This document shows, piece after piece, positions 13,363 to 14,857 of a DNA stretch of 14,857 nucleotides. Origin of the DNA: DATFYI01 sp035315125. Lineage in GTDB: Bacteria; Chloroflexota; Anaerolineae; Anaerolineales; Anaerolineaceae. The notes under the pieces are model-generated. The model worked only from the letters and a program-made list of their open reading frames with translations, was not told the DNA's origin and made no database searches. The DNA lies in contig DATFYI010000156.1 of assembly GCA_035315125.1 (NCBI GenBank), positions 1-14,857 of the forward strand. Direction: 5' to 3'. A program made the translations under genes and the position numbers. Position 1 is the stretch's first letter, and each line of letters opens with the position of its first letter.

Positions 13363-14631
13363 TTAATTTGATGATGATTTGTGTTTTTCGAGTTGTGATT
13401 CCGTATCCAAATAATCTTGATTTTCTGCCAAAGGAGATTTTTCCAAAGTTTGGCCGATTCGCTGTTGCAGGCTCTGCTTGTTTGGTTTTCTTTTAAAGAT
13501 ATCTTTTAAATTACCTAACAAGTATTGGGTCATCTCATTGGTCAATTTTTTCAACGTTTCATTGGATAATTTTTCACCCTTTTCGAACCAAATGACAGCG
13601 GCATAGCCCATTACAACAGTCGTTGAGGATGCAATTGCGGCGGAAAGTAGCCATCCAGGCAAGCCCCCAAATTTGCTCAACTCTTCAAAAAGAGATCTCC
13701 CTAAGAAACCCAGTCCAAATGTGAGAACTAGCTCGCGGGCGCGTGACAATGTGATCTTGTAATTATAAATTCTGGCAATACCCAGCACCATGACCGATTG
13801 GGTTATTACGAGTGGAACAAAATCAATTACTGGCAGGGGTGCAAACGCGATAACAGCAGAAACTGATGCAGCACCGACAATTGTTCGCCATGCAAGCTGC
13901 CAACGATATTGTGGTAAAGCCTGACCAAGAGCCGCGACCAGTTCTGGCTCGGTCACAGTAATTGCCATTAAAACATTTGAAAGATTCTCACCATTTCTGG
14001 CAACGATTGGAATTACCTGCTCGGGTTTTAGTTGAAGGGTTGCCGCCGTATGTGCTACGAGCATGCTTGTTTCTCTGCGAACCAGGTCGACCTTATTAAG
14101 TACGACAATGTATGGCTTTTTTAAGGCGAGCAGGCGATTATATAGTTCTAGTTCTGTTTTTTTGACACCCTGGATGGCGTCGAAGATAATGACAAGAAAA
14201 TCGGCCTGTTCAGCCGCAGATAGCGCCAGTGCTTGTTCTTGCTCACCCACATCGCCGACTGCATCTGCTCCTGGAGTGTCGACAATAACAAATAAACCTG
14301 CGTCGGCGAGCTGGTTAATTCTTGTAGTCCCTGGCAAGGGACTTACTTTCGCTCGGTCATCTTTGTGATAAACAAGTTGATTGTAAAGCGTAGATTTGCC
14401 AACGTTGGCAGGACCGACAATTGCTACCCGATGTTTTTGTCCAAAAGTCATCTTTACCTGAACTGTAGCCAGATTTACCAAAAGACGAAGCAAATTGGCA
14501 TCATTCGGGAAACTGCCAAGCAATACTTGAAGAGTGCTTCTTTCGGATAAGGGAATTGATTCCCAAATAGAACGGAACATTTCTTGAGTTCCAGCGGGTA
14601 ATTTCTTCAAAATGTCATCAATATTAGCCAT
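13363..14631 (-). CDS. Era/Der-like GTPase with C-terminal DUF697 membrane domain
   Basis: A 422-residue GTP-binding protein. An N-terminal helical region of about 65 residues is followed by a TrmE-Era-EngA type G domain: P-loop G73-PANVGKST81, G2 Thr in LPGTT (102-103), G3 D118-TPG, and G4 N179-KVD. Residues from about 255 to 370 form a DUF697-like region with hydrophobic helices (AAIVSAVIAFAPLPVIDF-like start, then LVLTFGLGFLG and a third near VVMGYAAVIWF). A hydrophilic, Lys/Gln-rich tail follows. This layout predicts a membrane-associated GTPase; related proteins have been linked to envelope or stress functions, but no function is shown for this one. ATG 14631 is chosen because a TATAAT box at 14683-14678 lies inside the extra codons of the TTG 14691 form. 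A weak AGGA is 11 bases upstream. menA follows at 19 bases. Confidence 0.82.
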   Translation of the reverse strand: MANIDDILKKLPAGTQEMFRSIWESIPLSERSTLQVLLGSFPNDANLLRLLVNLATVQVKMTFGQKHRVAIVGPANVGKSTLYNQLVYHKDDRAKVSPLPGTTRINQLADAGLFVIVDTPGADAVGDVGEQEQALALSAAEQADFLVIIFDAIQGVKKTELELYNRLLALKKPYIVVLNKVDLVRRETSMLVAHTAATLQLKPEQVIPIVARNGENLSNVLMAITVTEPELVAALGQALPQYRWQLAWRTIVGAASVSAVIAFAPLPVIDFVPLVITQSVMVLGIARIYNYKITLSRARELVLTFGLGFLGRSLFEELSKFGGLPGWLLSAAIASSTTVVMGYAAVIWFEKGEKLSNETLKKLTNEMTQYLLGNLKDIFKRKPNKQSLQQRIGQTLEKSPLAENQDYLDTESQLEKHKSSSN

Positions 14632-14677
14632 TCGAATCCATTCCTGAATCAACATGAAATCAAAAGGGATAAAATGT

Positions 14678-14683
14678 ATTATA
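14678..14683 (-). promoter_or_regulatory. Candidate -10 box for the GTPase-menA operon
   Basis: A perfect TATAAT on the minus strand, about 47 bases before ATG 14631. The hexamer 17 bases further upstream (AAGACT) is a poor -35 match, so the call rests on the -10 box and its position. Confidence 0.4.
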
Positions 14684-14713
14684 ACCTTCAAAGGCGGTCG
14701 AGTCTTATTTTGA

Positions 14714-14845
14714 CTAATTGGCGAGCTGCTGTGGATTGGGCAATCCCCAAATATTTATTGTTTGCGCATAGCCAATTTTAGCATATAAATTCTCTGGATC
14801 AATGCTGAAAAAATGGGATATAAGTTCGAAGATGCGGCAGAATAT
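14714..14845 (-). other. Possible 3' end of a further minus-strand gene
   Basis: A 43-codon open stretch, ending in TAG at 14716-14714, has a protein-like composition (segments SIDPENLYAKIGY and INIWGLPNPQQ). It is preceded in frame by TGA at 14848-14846 and has no start codon. A second frame is open from the window edge (14856) to 14755. A single-base change in the A6 run at 14808-14813 would join the two. This could be the tail of a gene entering from the right, a decayed gene, or chance; the LYAKIGY segment faintly recalls acetyltransferase C-termini, but I would not name it. Confidence 0.25.
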
Positions 14846-14857
14846 TCATAAGTATTT

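Noticed and set aside
14632..14691. Longer form of the GTPase from TTG 14691
   Set aside because: A TATAAT box lies within those codons, there is no ribosome site, and the extra residues look unlike a protein N-terminus of this family.
1..14857. CRISPR array, tRNA, rRNA, insertion sequence or prophage
   Set aside because: No regularly spaced repeats, cloverleaf-like segments, transposase motifs, terminal inverted repeats or phage genes were seen on reading both strands.

Overview
The window looks like chromosomal DNA of a strictly or facultatively anaerobic bacterium. A Chloroflexota (Anaerolineae-like) origin is my best guess. It rests on the gene mix (FdhB/FrhB-type iron-sulfur protein beside a soluble fumarate-reductase-like pair, menaquinone genes, DUF4432 with D-lyxose isomerase, a DUF697 GTPase), the moderate GC content and the strong Shine-Dalgarno sites. 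No 16S rRNA or other decisive marker is present, so this is inference. I found no rRNA, tRNA, CRISPR array, insertion sequence or phage gene.

Region 1 (1-4357, plus strand) is a C4-dicarboxylate redox operon. It holds the 3' end of an FdhB/FrhB-like iron-sulfur protein, a [2Fe-2S]/2x[4Fe-4S] protein, a fumarate reductase/succinate dehydrogenase-type flavoprotein and a malic enzyme. The flavoprotein keeps the dicarboxylate-site residues but has Asn where membrane SdhA/FrdA has the FAD-linking His. No membrane anchor is encoded in the window. A soluble complex that moves electrons between a reduced cofactor (F420, NAD(P)H or ferredoxin) and fumarate/succinate is the simplest reading. Malic enzyme would tie this to pyruvate. 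A strong two-way terminator (4384-4421) closes the region.

Region 2 (4491-9490, minus strand) reads from right to left. It holds a putrescine-aminotransferase-like gene broken by one in-frame TAA, an APC-family amino acid/amine permease, a calcineurin-type metallophosphoesterase and a nucleotidyltransferase-fold protein. The first two suggest amine or amino acid uptake and breakdown; the role of the last two is unknown.

Region 3 (9491-9962) is a 472-base AT-rich divergent intergenic region with one reasonable plus-strand promoter.

Region 4 (9963-12423, plus strand) holds a DUF4432 (aldose-epimerase-like) gene, a D-lyxose isomerase gene and, 6 bases later without a Shine-Dalgarno site, a UbiE/MenG methyltransferase. 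Region 5 (12399-14691, minus strand) holds an Era/Der-like GTPase with a C-terminal DUF697 domain, followed by menA. The menG and menA genes converge and overlap by 25 bases, so two menaquinone steps (prenylation, then methylation) face each other. The last 170 bases hold no secure gene, only a possible 3' end of a further minus-strand gene.
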